From Glaciecola sp964195425 (GTDB taxonomy: Bacteria; Pseudomonadota; Gammaproteobacteria; Enterobacterales; Alteromonadaceae), in assembly GCA_964195425.1 (NCBI GenBank), contig CAXMOM010000004.1:93244-157243 (forward strand): a DNA stretch of 64,000 nt, written 5' to 3'. Positions 33,602-41,680 of this stretch are shown here, piece by piece. The notes under the pieces are model-generated. The model ran no database searches and was not told the origin of the DNA. It worked only from the letters and a program-made list of their open reading frames with translations. The position numbers and the translations under genes were made by a program. How positions within the stretch are numbered: position 1 is the stretch's first letter; each line of letters starts with the position of its first letter.

Positions 33602-35554
33602 TTATGAGCCCACTATTGCCCCGTTTTTACGACGCAGTACCAGCGTAACGTCGCGCGGTACGGTAAAGCCGTCTGGCAGTGCCGGGAAGTTAGTAGACGC
33701 CGGATTGCCATTGCCTGGGTGCTGCAAGTTTACAAAGGCGGTGCGCCTGTTAGGGGTTACCGTAAACCCGGTTACCTCGTCGCTATTTACTCCCACTAGC
33801 AAACGCTTAGGCTCGGGCACGTCTTTGGTAGTGTCAATTACGGTTAACTGGTCTTGTAAACCGTCGGGTTGACCGCCGTCGGTACCAATAAACAAGCGTC
33901 CGCTGTTATCGGCCCATGCTAGATCAGGGTCGGTAAACACGCCTTCTGTTCCTCTGGTGTCGTTAGACAACAAATAGATTTCCCAAGTAAAGCTATTGCC
34001 TAAATGATCGCCAGCATCTTTGGTGCGAATAATGTGGCCGTCGTTATTGGGTGAAAACGGGTTAGCAGCATCGGCTACCGTTCTTTGGGAGTTATTGGTT
34101 AGGGTCCAATACACCTCGCCATCTTTACCAATAGTAGTCCATTCTGGTCTATCCATAGGGGTTGCGCCCAGTAGGTCACTAGCCAAGCGTGTATAAATTA
34201 GCAGCTCGGCTTGATCTTCAAATCTTTCGGCCAGTAGTGGGTTGTCTATGGTGAGTTCTAACCACTCTCCGCTGCCGTCATCATTGTAGCGGGCAACATA
34301 TAGCTTACCGTCGTCAAGCGGGCTTTCGCCAAGCTCGATAGCCCTTTCCCAAGGCTTGTTAGAGACATACTTGTAGCAGTAGTCAAAACGTTGGTCATCA
34401 CCCATGTATGCAGCAATACGGCCATCGCTACTTTCAGCAATTGCAACGGCTTCATGCTTGAAGCGACCCATTGCGGTGCGTTTGGTGGGTTTTTGAGCAC
34501 CGTCAAAGGGGTCTATTTCCACTATCCAACCAAAGCGATTTTTCTCATTTACATATTCAGGATTGGTTAAATCGAAACGCGGGTCAAAGAAGTGCCAGCC
34601 ATATCCGAAACCATCAAAATCGAAACCGTATCGGCTTTGTTCTTCGGTTCTAACGCTGTTGAATTCATCTGAATTTAGGTCTGCAGACCCAAAGTAGCCG
34701 TTGAAGTTTTCTTCACATGTTAAATAGGTGCCCCAAGGCGTTGGGCCTGAACCACAGTTGTTAACAGTGCCTAATGGCATATTACCTGCAGGGTTTTCAA
34801 GTAAAGGTGAGCCTGCAGCAGGACCGGCAAAAGCGACTGGCGTATTCACCGTGATGCGTCTTGCATTTTCACTTGCCTCTACCTTCCAGCCGTCAAAATG
34901 CTCTTTTATGCGCAATACAGACACACCGTGTACGTGCTGTGACAAGCGCACGTCTTCTAAGCTTTCAGGAGCGCTTTTTCCTAACACGTGGCTGTTACCG
35001 CCAAATTCGTGATTAAGACAAAGCATGCCTTCGTCGCTGCGCGCACGGTAGCGTTTGCCATATTGCTGGCCAGTGGGCAAATCAATCGGGAAAAACCACA
35101 TGCCGTCATGACCAATACCGACTTGCAAAGCCGCTTCAGCAGAACTTGGGCGGGTGTTCGGGTCGCCTGCATATTCAGTGGTTATTCCAGGCATAATAGG
35201 CGTGCCCCAAGGGATGAATGATTGGTACTCGTAATCATCGGAAATGGTAGGCATGCGGGTGTCAATAATATCGCTAATGGCGACGGGTTTAAAACCGACT
35301 AATTCGCGATTAATTCTGTCGTTACCTCTGCCTATACCGTCGGTGCGACCTAATCCTCGAAGGCTCGCGGTGGCGGCAGGTGCAAAGAATCCAGCCGCAG
35401 CTGCAACAGCACCGCCAGCCAACACTTTACGTCTAGATAAGTTACACTGCAGTACATCTACAAAAGAGCGGTTGCCAGAATTGTTTGATGCAATTTCTTC
35501 TTTGTCATCATGAATCTGAGCATTATCAATGGGGTTATCTTCATATTTAAGCAT
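33602..35554 (-). CDS. phoX: Alkaline phosphatase PhoX (DUF839 family), Tat-exported
   Basis: 650 residues. The N-terminus has a long leader then a twin-arginine signal: SRRKVLAGGAVAAAAGFF. The mature protein has PhoX (DUF839) signatures in order: LCLNHEFGGNSHVLG, TPWGTYLTCEENFNGYFG, GWIVEIDPFDG, GRFKHEAVAIAESSDGRIA and DGGQPDGLQDQ. PhoX is a calcium/iron-dependent phosphomonoesterase released or periplasmic, common in marine bacteria and induced by phosphate lack. An AGGG ribosome-binding site lies eight bases before the ATG. A Pho-box promoter lies upstream, and tatABC follows on the same strand. Confidence 0.88.
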   Translation of the reverse strand: MLKYEDNPIDNAQIHDDKEEIASNNSGNRSFVDVLQCNLSRRKVLAGGAVAAAAGFFAPAATASLRGLGRTDGIGRGNDRINRELVGFKPVAISDIIDTRMPTISDDYEYQSFIPWGTPIMPGITTEYAGDPNTRPSSAEAALQVGIGHDGMWFFPIDLPTGQQYGKRYRARSDEGMLCLNHEFGGNSHVLGKSAPESLEDVRLSQHVHGVSVLRIKEHFDGWKVEASENARRITVNTPVAFAGPAAGSPLLENPAGNMPLGTVNNCGSGPTPWGTYLTCEENFNGYFGSADLNSDEFNSVRTEEQSRYGFDFDGFGYGWHFFDPRFDLTNPEYVNEKNRFGWIVEIDPFDGAQKPTKRTAMGRFKHEAVAIAESSDGRIAAYMGDDQRFDYCYKYVSNKPWERAIELGESPLDDGKLYVARYNDDGSGEWLELTIDNPLLAERFEDQAELLIYTRLASDLLGATPMDRPEWTTIGKDGEVYWTLTNNSQRTVADAANPFSPNNDGHIIRTKDAGDHLGNSFTWEIYLLSNDTRGTEGVFTDPDLAWADNSGRLFIGTDGGQPDGLQDQLTVIDTTKDVPEPKRLLVGVNSDEVTGFTVTPNRRTAFVNLQHPGNGNPASTNFPALPDGFTVPRDVTLVLRRKNGAIVGS

Positions 35555-35607
35555 TACTCATTACCCTAGTCAGTTAAAATTGTAGTGATGTTTAATTTTC
35601 TTTGGTT

Positions 35608-35884
35608 ACATGGTGTAGTGACATGAACATTTACCGCAATCCACGTGATGCAAGATTATGGAGGGCAAAAATGACAGTTTGCGGACAGATTTGTGAAAGA
35701 TCCGTGGCGTTTATGTGACAAGGAAAAAAGAAAGGGATCAGTGTTAATACGCAACGTGTACGTTGCAAAGACGAGCAAAATTGCTAGTGCTGGTGTAGTA
35801 GGTCACTCACTAGATAAGCTTGTACTGTACAATATTTATTATACAACTTGCATAGTAAGTTTTCTGCAATTCCAGTAGGAGTGG
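35608..35884. repeat. ~270-bp direct repeat, copy 1 (upstream of phoX)
   Basis: This block is about 88% identical to a second copy at 36476-36744, in the same orientation. Homology begins at ACATGGTGT and ends at GTAGGAGTGG in both. Each copy sits 50-70 bases upstream of a gene on the minus strand and contains a Pho box. Nothing coding is convincing inside. Confidence 0.88.
35655..35699 (-). promoter_or_regulatory. Pho-box promoter of phoX
   Basis: On the minus strand the units CTTTCAC-AAAT, CTGTCCG-CAAA and CTGTCAT follow each other at exact 11-base steps, matching the PhoB box (CTGTCAT repeats with 4-base spacers). Ten bases further comes CATAAT, a -10 at the spacing PhoB promoters use instead of a -35. 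The predicted leader to phoX is about 95 bases. Confidence 0.8.
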
Positions 35885-36039
35885 TCGATATGACTATGGA
35901 TTTTTGATTGCGGTAAGTGTTGATAGCAAGCATGAGTAGTTAGTGGTCTTTAGCTTCAAACGACGCGTCTTTGGCTCTAGCTGTCGCGTTATAAAAAAGG
36001 GCAAAAAGTGCCGCTTTATGAGTTGATGCTGTACTTAAG

Positions 36040-36081
36040 GGTAGTGTCAAGCTCATCCAAATTCGGTAACTTTACAGTACC
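36040..36081. mobile_element. 42-bp IS6 end-to-end remnant
   Basis: A left terminus (GGTAGTGTCAAG) is joined directly to a right terminus (ATCCAAATTCGGTAACTTTA then CAGTACC) of the IS6-type elements, with the whole interior lost. It is either a deletion scar or a miniature element. Confidence 0.65.
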
Positions 36082-36221
36082 CATCAGCCCACTCAAAAAG
36101 ACAGCTGTAACACAGGGTAGTGTATAGCGTTGATTTGTCTTATCCTCATAAAAAGCAGGTTAAGTGAAAAAATTTAATTTTTACAATAATCAGCATTAGT
36201 TTGCCACTAATATTCTGGGTT

Positions 36222-36407
36222 TCAATGTGTGATGGGTTCACTTTGTTTGTTATTTGAAACGGCTTGCTGCGAGGTCATTTTGTGCGCTTTTTCACGCCTT
36301 GCATGCGGTGTGTTTTTGCCTTTTGCTTCAGTAAAACAAAATACTAGTAAAGCTGAGATTGCTAATAGTATGAGAGCGCCAAACATTAAGACGAGATCTG
36401 TATTCAT
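36222..36407 (-). CDS. Small single-span membrane protein, Pho-box controlled
   Basis: 61 residues beginning MNTDLVLMFGALILLAISAL: one membrane helix (about 5-26) then a basic, polar tail (KGKNTPHARREKAHK). The chosen ATG has an AAAGGA ribosome-binding site eight bases upstream; an in-frame start further upstream lies in repeat DNA. The family was not recognised. The gene lies downstream of the second copy of the Pho-box repeat, in the same geometry as phoX, so it is probably induced by phosphate starvation. A role with PhoX or Tat is only a guess from context. Confidence 0.6.
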   Translation of the reverse strand: MNTDLVLMFGALILLAISALLVFCFTEAKGKNTPHARREKAHKMTSQQAVSNNKQSEPITH

Positions 36408-36475
36408 CGAGTAGTATCCTTTCTGAAATTCGCAACCTACTAACGGGTTGGCTTTTGTGTGTTTATTTCGGCTGC

Positions 36476-36744
36476 ACATGGTGTCGTGACATGAACATTT
36501 ACTGAAATCCAAGGATCAGGATTATGGAGGGCAGAAATGACAGTTTGCAGACAGATTTGTGAAAGATCCGTGGCGTTTATGTGACAAGGAAAAAGAAAGG
36601 AGTCAGTGTTAATCTGCAACGTATAAGTTGCAAAAACGAGCAGAATTGCTAGTGCTGGCGTAGTAGGTCACTCAATAGATAAGCTTGTACAGTATGTATT
36701 ATAAAACTTGCATAGTAAGTTTTCCGCAATTCCAGTAGGAGTGG
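36476..36744. repeat. ~270-bp direct repeat, copy 2 (upstream of the small membrane protein)
   Basis: Second copy of the block at 35608-35884. Its distal end abuts an IS6 right-end fragment. The Pho box and -10 are the best-kept part, while the outer half carries more changes and small indels. Confidence 0.88.
36521..36565 (-). promoter_or_regulatory. Pho-box promoter of the small membrane protein gene
   Basis: On the minus strand CTTTCAC-AAAT, CTGTCTG-CAAA and CTGTCAT follow at 11-base steps, then ten bases and CATAAT. It is the copy of the phoX promoter with one change inside the box, and that change (CTGTCTG) does not weaken the match. Confidence 0.78.
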
Positions 36745-36888
36745 CCGCCATTTAATTAAAGCGAGTCATTACAGAGTTTTCCATGACCGAGGTTTCGTTG
36801 AATAGGATAGGGTGACTTGTGTCCAAAATTTGGCATAGGTAGTTAATTAGTCGTTCCGTTCATCCGAATTCGGTAACTTGACAGTACC
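36745..36888 (+). mobile_element. Right-end fragment of the IS6-family element
   Basis: It matches the last ~140 bases of IS6 copy B, including the end of the transposase frame (GTTGAATAGGATAGGGT) and the terminus GGTAACTTGACAGTACC. The left part is missing and replaced by the 270-bp repeat. Confidence 0.8.
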
Positions 36889-37037
36889 CTTGGATCACCT
36901 TGTGATAATGCATCTTCAACGCTAAACCCCCTCTTGAGTATACATTATTAGGCCAATATCTAATTTTTGATAGCCCTCTAACACAACTGAGTTTACGTTA
37001 TCTTCCAGGCTACGAAGACTGTCTGGCCAATTCGTTA

Positions 37038-37715
37038 CTATTCATAGACAAAACTAGAGATAATATCTTTCCATTCTTGATAACCTAGTCCATTTAAATG
37101 TAAGCCATCAAAAGTAAATGCAGATTTCAGCTGATTATTAGCGGATAAATTTTCATTTAGATCGATGAAAAACGAGTTCTCATATTTTAGTGATAATTTA
37201 TGCAGCCTGTTGTTTAAAAGAATCACATTTTCATTTATCGAAGACTCTTTGTCGTAAACATGCAAAGTAGATTGAATAAAAACAAATTTATGATTAACTA
37301 CTAGTTCTTTCACAACCTTCTCATAGCTCCTAGCAATATCGTTAACACTGTTTTTCCTGAGCAAATCATTAATACCAATCATTAGAAACACTTTGTGAGC
37401 TTTTGTGTCTGTTATATTTTTTAGTCTATTATACAAACCATTGACAGTGTCGCCCTGTATACCTCTATTTGCGACTTCAACGTCAGGAAAAAACTCATGC
37501 CACTCAACGTTGTCGGTAATGCTATCTCCAACAAAAACGATTTGATGCTCTTTTTTAGGGAGCTTTTCAAACAAATCTACTTTTTCCTTATAATAAGTTG
37601 ATGATATATTTGGGGAGAGAAACAATGTATTTATTACGCAAACAGAAAAAGCAAATATGCTTATGAATATTATGAGAGCGTAACTTTTAGTTTTATTTAA
37701 CATGATAATGGTCAT
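37038..37715 (-). CDS. SGNH/GDSL-family esterase, membrane-anchored
   Basis: 225 residues with an N-terminal membrane segment (about 11-32). The SGNH blocks are all present: the nucleophile Ser in VFVGDSITDN, Gly in NRGIQGDT, Asn in GINDLL and the Asp-His pair in FDGLHLNGLGY. This is the layout of platelet-activating-factor-acetylhydrolase-like/TesA-type esterases, acting outside the inner membrane on acyl esters. A second in-frame ATG four codons later is equally likely. It lies next to a broken SGNH acyltransferase, which suggests a former glycan acetylation/deacetylation locus. Confidence 0.82.
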   Translation of the reverse strand: MTIIMLNKTKSYALIIFISIFAFSVCVINTLFLSPNISSTYYKEKVDLFEKLPKKEHQIVFVGDSITDNVEWHEFFPDVEVANRGIQGDTVNGLYNRLKNITDTKAHKVFLMIGINDLLRKNSVNDIARSYEKVVKELVVNHKFVFIQSTLHVYDKESSINENVILLNNRLHKLSLKYENSFFIDLNENLSANNQLKSAFTFDGLHLNGLGYQEWKDIISSFVYE

Positions 37716-37770
37716 CGTCTTTTTAATATTTTATTTTCTTAGCAAGCAGTGAAAGCTTGTAGCGTAAACA

Positions 37771-38468
37771 TCAGGGTTGTTTAGTTATGAGTTGATTTAG
37801 CTCTTCATTGTGTTTACTTTGTAAAAATTTTTTAGCTGCTTTTTCGCTTCTATAAATACTGATATGACGATCATCCCAAGAGTAAGGGACGTTATCATCA
37901 GTAAGGGAAAGGTCACCAGTTTTGTATTTTTAAGTAGGGACTCACGTTTTATAAACATACATTTTGACTTTTATTGGCTATGTTTTGAAACACTGCGTTT
38001 TGCTGCCTAGCTGACTCTTCACCTGTATCATATCTTAAAACTAAATCTTTATGACTAGCATTTATTACAGAGCTTTTGGTTAATGATGGAGGCTCGGGCA
38101 TAACTATTACTTTCACGTTCTGCTTATCTGCAAGTCCAATTAATTGAAGAATCTCGTTAAGTATTTTGTTTCGATCTAATATCGTCCAGAGACCAGAAAT
38201 AGCTAGCGTATCACAGTCACCCATTGCAGTTTCCAAGTATTTCCTATTAAACATACATTGGTCTTATGCTGGCGTAGGTGATCGCCACCCAAAAGTTTTT
38301 GTTACGCTCGGAAAACACCAATTTGTAGTTACTGCATTAACAAAAATTGAATATTCTTTGCCTGTAACATCCCAAAATGGCTCGCACATTCCTGCATAAG
38401 AATCCCCAAATAGAAGAATACGGGCCTTCGCAGCTTTAGCGCCTATTAGGCATTTTATACCTTCACTT
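37771..38468 (-). pseudogene. SGNH domain of an acyltransferase-3 (OafA-like) protein, truncated and disabled
   Basis: Three pieces on the minus strand form one C-terminal SGNH domain. ARILLFGDSYAGMCEPFWDV gives the nucleophile Ser. After an in-frame TAA at 38264 the frame continues DQCMFNRKYLETAMGDCDTL and VKVIVMPEPPSL. After a further frameshift near 37940 comes YKTGDLSLTDDNVPYSWDDR then HISIYRSEKAAKKFL, with the Asp and His. The membrane acyltransferase half is missing because IS6 copy B cuts the gene. It would have O-acetylated a surface glycan. Confidence 0.72.
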
Positions 38469-39273
38469 GGTACTGTCAAGTTAACGTTCGGACTCAGAAA
38501 CGTGCGATAATCGGGGTATAAAAAATACCACTATATACGTTGGTTATCGCTATCCATCCCAAATTATCAGCCACGCTGTGTGGCTTTATCATAGATTTAC
38601 ACTTAGCTTGTGTGACATCGAAGAATTGTTGGCAGCAAGAGGCGTTACCGTCAGTTACGAAACTGTCAGAAATTGGTGTGATCAATTCGGGCAAAGGGAT
38701 TGCAGTCAAATTAGGAAGAACCCAGGGCAATTAGGTGATACCTGGTATCTTAATGAGGTATTTATCAAGATAAACGGTGCTGTGCATGACCTTTGGCGGG
38801 CGCCGATCACGATGGTGATGAAATTGACATTCTGGTTCAGAAACGTAAAGACAAGAAATCCGCGATCCGATTCTTTGGAAAGTTACTCAAAGACCAGCAG
38901 GGCCCGCCAATTAAGATAATCACTGATAAATTGCGCAGTTATTCAGCGGCAAAGAAAGAGCTGATACCGGGTGTAGAACAATCCACCCAGCATTACGAAA
39001 ACAAGCGATGCGAGTTATCCCATCAACCTAGTTGACAACAGGAAAGGCAGATGAGGAAATTTACATCACCAGGTCAGGCTCAACGTTTTGCCTCCTGTCA
39101 TGGCGTGGTTAATAATCTATTTCAGCTTGGTCGCCGTTTAGTGAAAGCGAGTAATTACAGAGGATTCCGTAAGCGAGCGTTCGTTGAATGGGGTAGGGCA
39201 AGTTGTGTCCAAAATTTGGCATAGGTAGTTAATTCGTCGGTCTGTTCATCCGAATTCGGTAACTCGACAGTAC
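38469..39273 (+). mobile_element. IS6-family element, copy B (both ends present)
   Basis: About 805 bases with terminal repeats: left GGTACTGTCAAGTTAACG, right (reverse) TGTACTGTCGAGTTACCG. Length and ends suit IS6-family elements. No 8-bp target duplication is visible, so the flanks have probably been rearranged. The left side cuts the acyltransferase gene, and the right end lies two to three bases from the stop codon of the response regulator. Confidence 0.85.
38518..39224 (+). pseudogene. IS6-family DDE transposase, inactivated
   Basis: Same protein as in copy A. The ATG has become ATA, and a one-base deletion in the LWRA(V)DHDGDEID region near 38800 shifts the frame. The two halves (MWLYHRFTLSLCDIEELLAA; DGDEIDILVQKRKDKKSA and KIITDKLRSYSAAKKELI) are otherwise well kept. 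The copy cannot move by itself. Confidence 0.82.
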
Positions 39274-39275
39274 AG

Positions 39276-39956
39276 TTATGACCATTCAAATTTGTAGCCC
39301 ACGCCATATACAGATCGAATAAGGTCTGCATTGCCCTCATCCAAGAGCTTCTTTCTTAGTTTTTTAATATGGCTATCAATGGTTCTGTCACTAACAATAC
39401 GGTTGTCAGAATAGATGTTGTCCATTAACTGTTGGCGGGAAAAAATACGCCCGTGATCTTTAGATAATTGTTTCAATATCGCAAACTCAATCGCGGTCAG
39501 TACAATAACCTGCCCCTTTATTTGCACTTGTAATCGCTTTGAATCAAGCACAATACCAGAATCAATAAGTTCACCAGACTCCATAGACATTGCCGTTCGT
39601 CTTAGTACAGCTTTTACCCTAGCAACGACTTCGCGTGGACTAAAGGGTTTACAAATATAATCATCTGCGCCAATTTCTAATCCCAGTAAACGATCTATTT
39701 CTTCAGCTCTAGCGGTGACCATTAAAATGGGAATTTGACTAAACTCACGTATTTCTCTGCAAATTTGTATCCCATCTTTACCGGGTAACATCAAATCTAA
39801 CAATACCGCATTAGCCGGGTTATCTTTCACCCATTTCACAACGTCTACACCGTCATTAAAAATCTGTGTAATAAAATAAGACTGGTGTAAATAGTCACGT
39901 AAAACATTGGCTAATTTTTGCTCATCTTCTACAATAACGATGGTTTGTTGTTGCAT
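39276..39956 (-). CDS. OmpR-family response regulator (BaeR-like)
   Basis: 226 residues. The receiver domain has the acidic pair in VEDEQ, the phosphorylated Asp in VLLDLMLPGKDG and the Lys in CKPFSP. The C-terminal winged helix has LTAIEFAILKQLSKDHGRIF, SDRTIDSHIKKLRKKL and the end GVGYKFE. TARAEEIDRLLGLEIGADDY is close to BaeR. It follows the histidine kinase gene with four bases between. An IS6 end lies directly past the stop codon, but the protein is complete. It probably binds the 11-bp repeats upstream of the divergent peroxidase gene. Confidence 0.9.
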   Translation of the reverse strand: MQQQTIVIVEDEQKLANVLRDYLHQSYFITQIFNDGVDVVKWVKDNPANAVLLDLMLPGKDGIQICREIREFSQIPILMVTARAEEIDRLLGLEIGADDYICKPFSPREVVARVKAVLRRTAMSMESGELIDSGIVLDSKRLQVQIKGQVIVLTAIEFAILKQLSKDHGRIFSRQQLMDNIYSDNRIVSDRTIDSHIKKLRKKLLDEGNADLIRSVYGVGYKFEWS

Positions 39957-39960
39957 GGAT

Positions 39961-41493
39961 TTAATCCGCTTGATAATGGTTAAACTGCATATGCACCGCC
40001 AGTCCGCCTAACGTGGAACGACTAGCATTAATCGTTCCGCCATGGGCTTTGACTATTTGAGTACAAATGTTCAAACCTAGACCACTGCCACCAGTTTTGC
40101 GATTTCGCGACTGCTCACCCCGAAAGAGATGGTCGAATATTTGTTCAAGTTGTTCATCAGGTACACCTGGTCCGTTATCTTCTATCACCAAACCCATCGC
40201 CAATTTTGAGTTGGTCAGGCAAACGTTTACCGTGTCTGCGCCATGTGCATAGCGTAATATATTAATAACCAAGTTGCTTATTAATTGTTTGATTCGTTTT
40301 TCATCCGCATTGAATATAACCGGGTAATTAGGGACGTGTATATTAAGTTGCATGTGTTGCTCATTGAGCTTACACGCAAATTTTTGAACTTCCTCAGCAA
40401 TCAATGTGGCGAAATCAACCGGATGTTTTTGATAATGCAAGGTGCCAAGATCAGAACGAGCGAGCTCATGCAAATCCTCAATTAATCGCTCAAGCTGCAG
40501 TATTTCTTCTTGAGCGGATAGAAATTGTTCAATATTCAATGGACGAATACCATCAATAACCGCTTCAATTTCACCTTTCAATACTGAGATAGGTGTGCGC
40601 AACTCATGGGAAACATCGGCTAACCAGCGCTTTCGGGAATTTTCGTTGAAGCTAAGGGTGTTAGCCAGTTCATTGAAATCTCTTTCCAATGTTTTGAATT
40701 CATCTTGTCGCTTCAGTGCTAATTTCTGCTCAAATTTACCTTGTGCGAGGTCGTTCATGCCTGAGGCTAATTGCTTTATTGGGCGGATAATGTGGCGTGC
40801 CAAAGGCAATGCGATTAAAAGTGTTAGTATCAGCAATACACTGGCCAATAAAAACAAGGTCGTCTTTTGTTGTTTGACAAAATTTAATTCATATCCATCT
40901 GTTAAGCTTTTTTTGGTAGCAATTACCAAATAGCCAACCGTGATATCACTAATGTTAAGTTCGATTAAACTGACATCTTGTTCAGACGCCAAGTTATACC
41001 TATCTATTATTGACACCTTGTTTTGATCTAGCAACGCGAATCCGTGAGGTGCCTTAGGCAATCTGCCATCCTTGGCATTAGGACTGCGATGACCTGGCCC
41101 TTTGGGAGGAGGCCGAGGTATATTATTAGCTTTATCTTGCTTAGGTCTGTCTAAGCTCGGTGGATCAAAATGCCTAGGCACTCGTCTATTTGGCGGAGCA
41201 AATTCACTACCTGGGGGTCGATTTTGTATAAAATTACTGTCTTTGATTTGGTCGAAAATAATATCGTAAAATATTTTTGGATCGCGTTCAATTGATGACC
41301 AAGAACTTGCCTGAAGATATTGTTGCACTAATGCTGCTCTAACCGGTTGAAGTGCTTCTAATTCTTTGGCATTGACGTAGTCAATCATACCTTTGCCAAT
41401 ACTCCATTGGATAACGGCAATTAAGGTCACCGTTAGAAAAACGCTGGAGAGCAGAAATGTGGCAAACAGTTTGGATTGAATTCGCATGATCAA
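39961..41493 (-). CDS. Sensor histidine kinase (BaeS-like) with Pro/Arg-rich periplasmic domain
   Basis: 510 residues: membrane segment (about 8-30), a periplasmic region whose middle is rich in Pro, Arg and Asp (residues ~95-145), a second membrane segment (about 213-232), a HAMP linker (RHIIRPIKQLASGMNDLAQG), HisKA with His in ADVSHELRTP, and HATPase with NLVINILRYA, EDNGPGVPDE and the G2 box GGSGLGL. It pairs with the downstream response regulator. The proline-rich sensor part is unusual for BaeS and could bind a metal, polyanion or cell-wall ligand; the signal is unknown. ATGs at codons 1 and 3 are both possible. Confidence 0.9.
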   Translation of the reverse strand: MIMRIQSKLFATFLLSSVFLTVTLIAVIQWSIGKGMIDYVNAKELEALQPVRAALVQQYLQASSWSSIERDPKIFYDIIFDQIKDSNFIQNRPPGSEFAPPNRRVPRHFDPPSLDRPKQDKANNIPRPPPKGPGHRSPNAKDGRLPKAPHGFALLDQNKVSIIDRYNLASEQDVSLIELNISDITVGYLVIATKKSLTDGYELNFVKQQKTTLFLLASVLLILTLLIALPLARHIIRPIKQLASGMNDLAQGKFEQKLALKRQDEFKTLERDFNELANTLSFNENSRKRWLADVSHELRTPISVLKGEIEAVIDGIRPLNIEQFLSAQEEILQLERLIEDLHELARSDLGTLHYQKHPVDFATLIAEEVQKFACKLNEQHMQLNIHVPNYPVIFNADEKRIKQLISNLVINILRYAHGADTVNVCLTNSKLAMGLVIEDNGPGVPDEQLEQIFDHLFRGEQSRNRKTGGSGLGLNICTQIVKAHGGTINASRSTLGGLAVHMQFNHYQAD

Positions 41494-41597
41494 CGAAGGT
41501 TGTAAAAAGTCATAACAAACCTACTTGATTTACCAATGACATCAAGTGTTTTGAAGTAGATAAGTAGAATTTGCACGAATTGTGCGTCTATTTCCTT

Positions 41598-41646
41598 ATT
41601 TCTTGCACATTTCTTCCCTATTTTTTGCACGCTTTGCGCCTAATTT
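41598..41646 (+). promoter_or_regulatory. Three 11-bp tandem repeats and -10 of the di-haem peroxidase promoter
   Basis: Three direct repeats follow without gaps: ATTTCTTGCAC, ATTTCTTCCCT, ATTTTTTGCAC. Ten bases later comes TAATTT, a -10 in the geometry used by OmpR/PhoB-type activators. A further TTGCAC lies at 41571. The site is in the 187-base gap shared with the kinase gene, so the neighbouring response regulator is the obvious candidate. Confidence 0.6.
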
Positions 41647-41680
41647 GGACAATACTGAAATCCTTCATGGTTAAAGCATT

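Noticed and set aside
33417..33872. 151-codon open frame on the plus strand across tatA and the end of phoX
   Set aside because: It lies antisense to two clear genes, has no ribosome-binding site or domain, and its composition follows the opposite strand.
35693..35878. 61-codon frame inside repeat copy 1
   Set aside because: It is not kept in repeat copy 2, where the same DNA has indels, so selection acts on the promoter and not on a protein.
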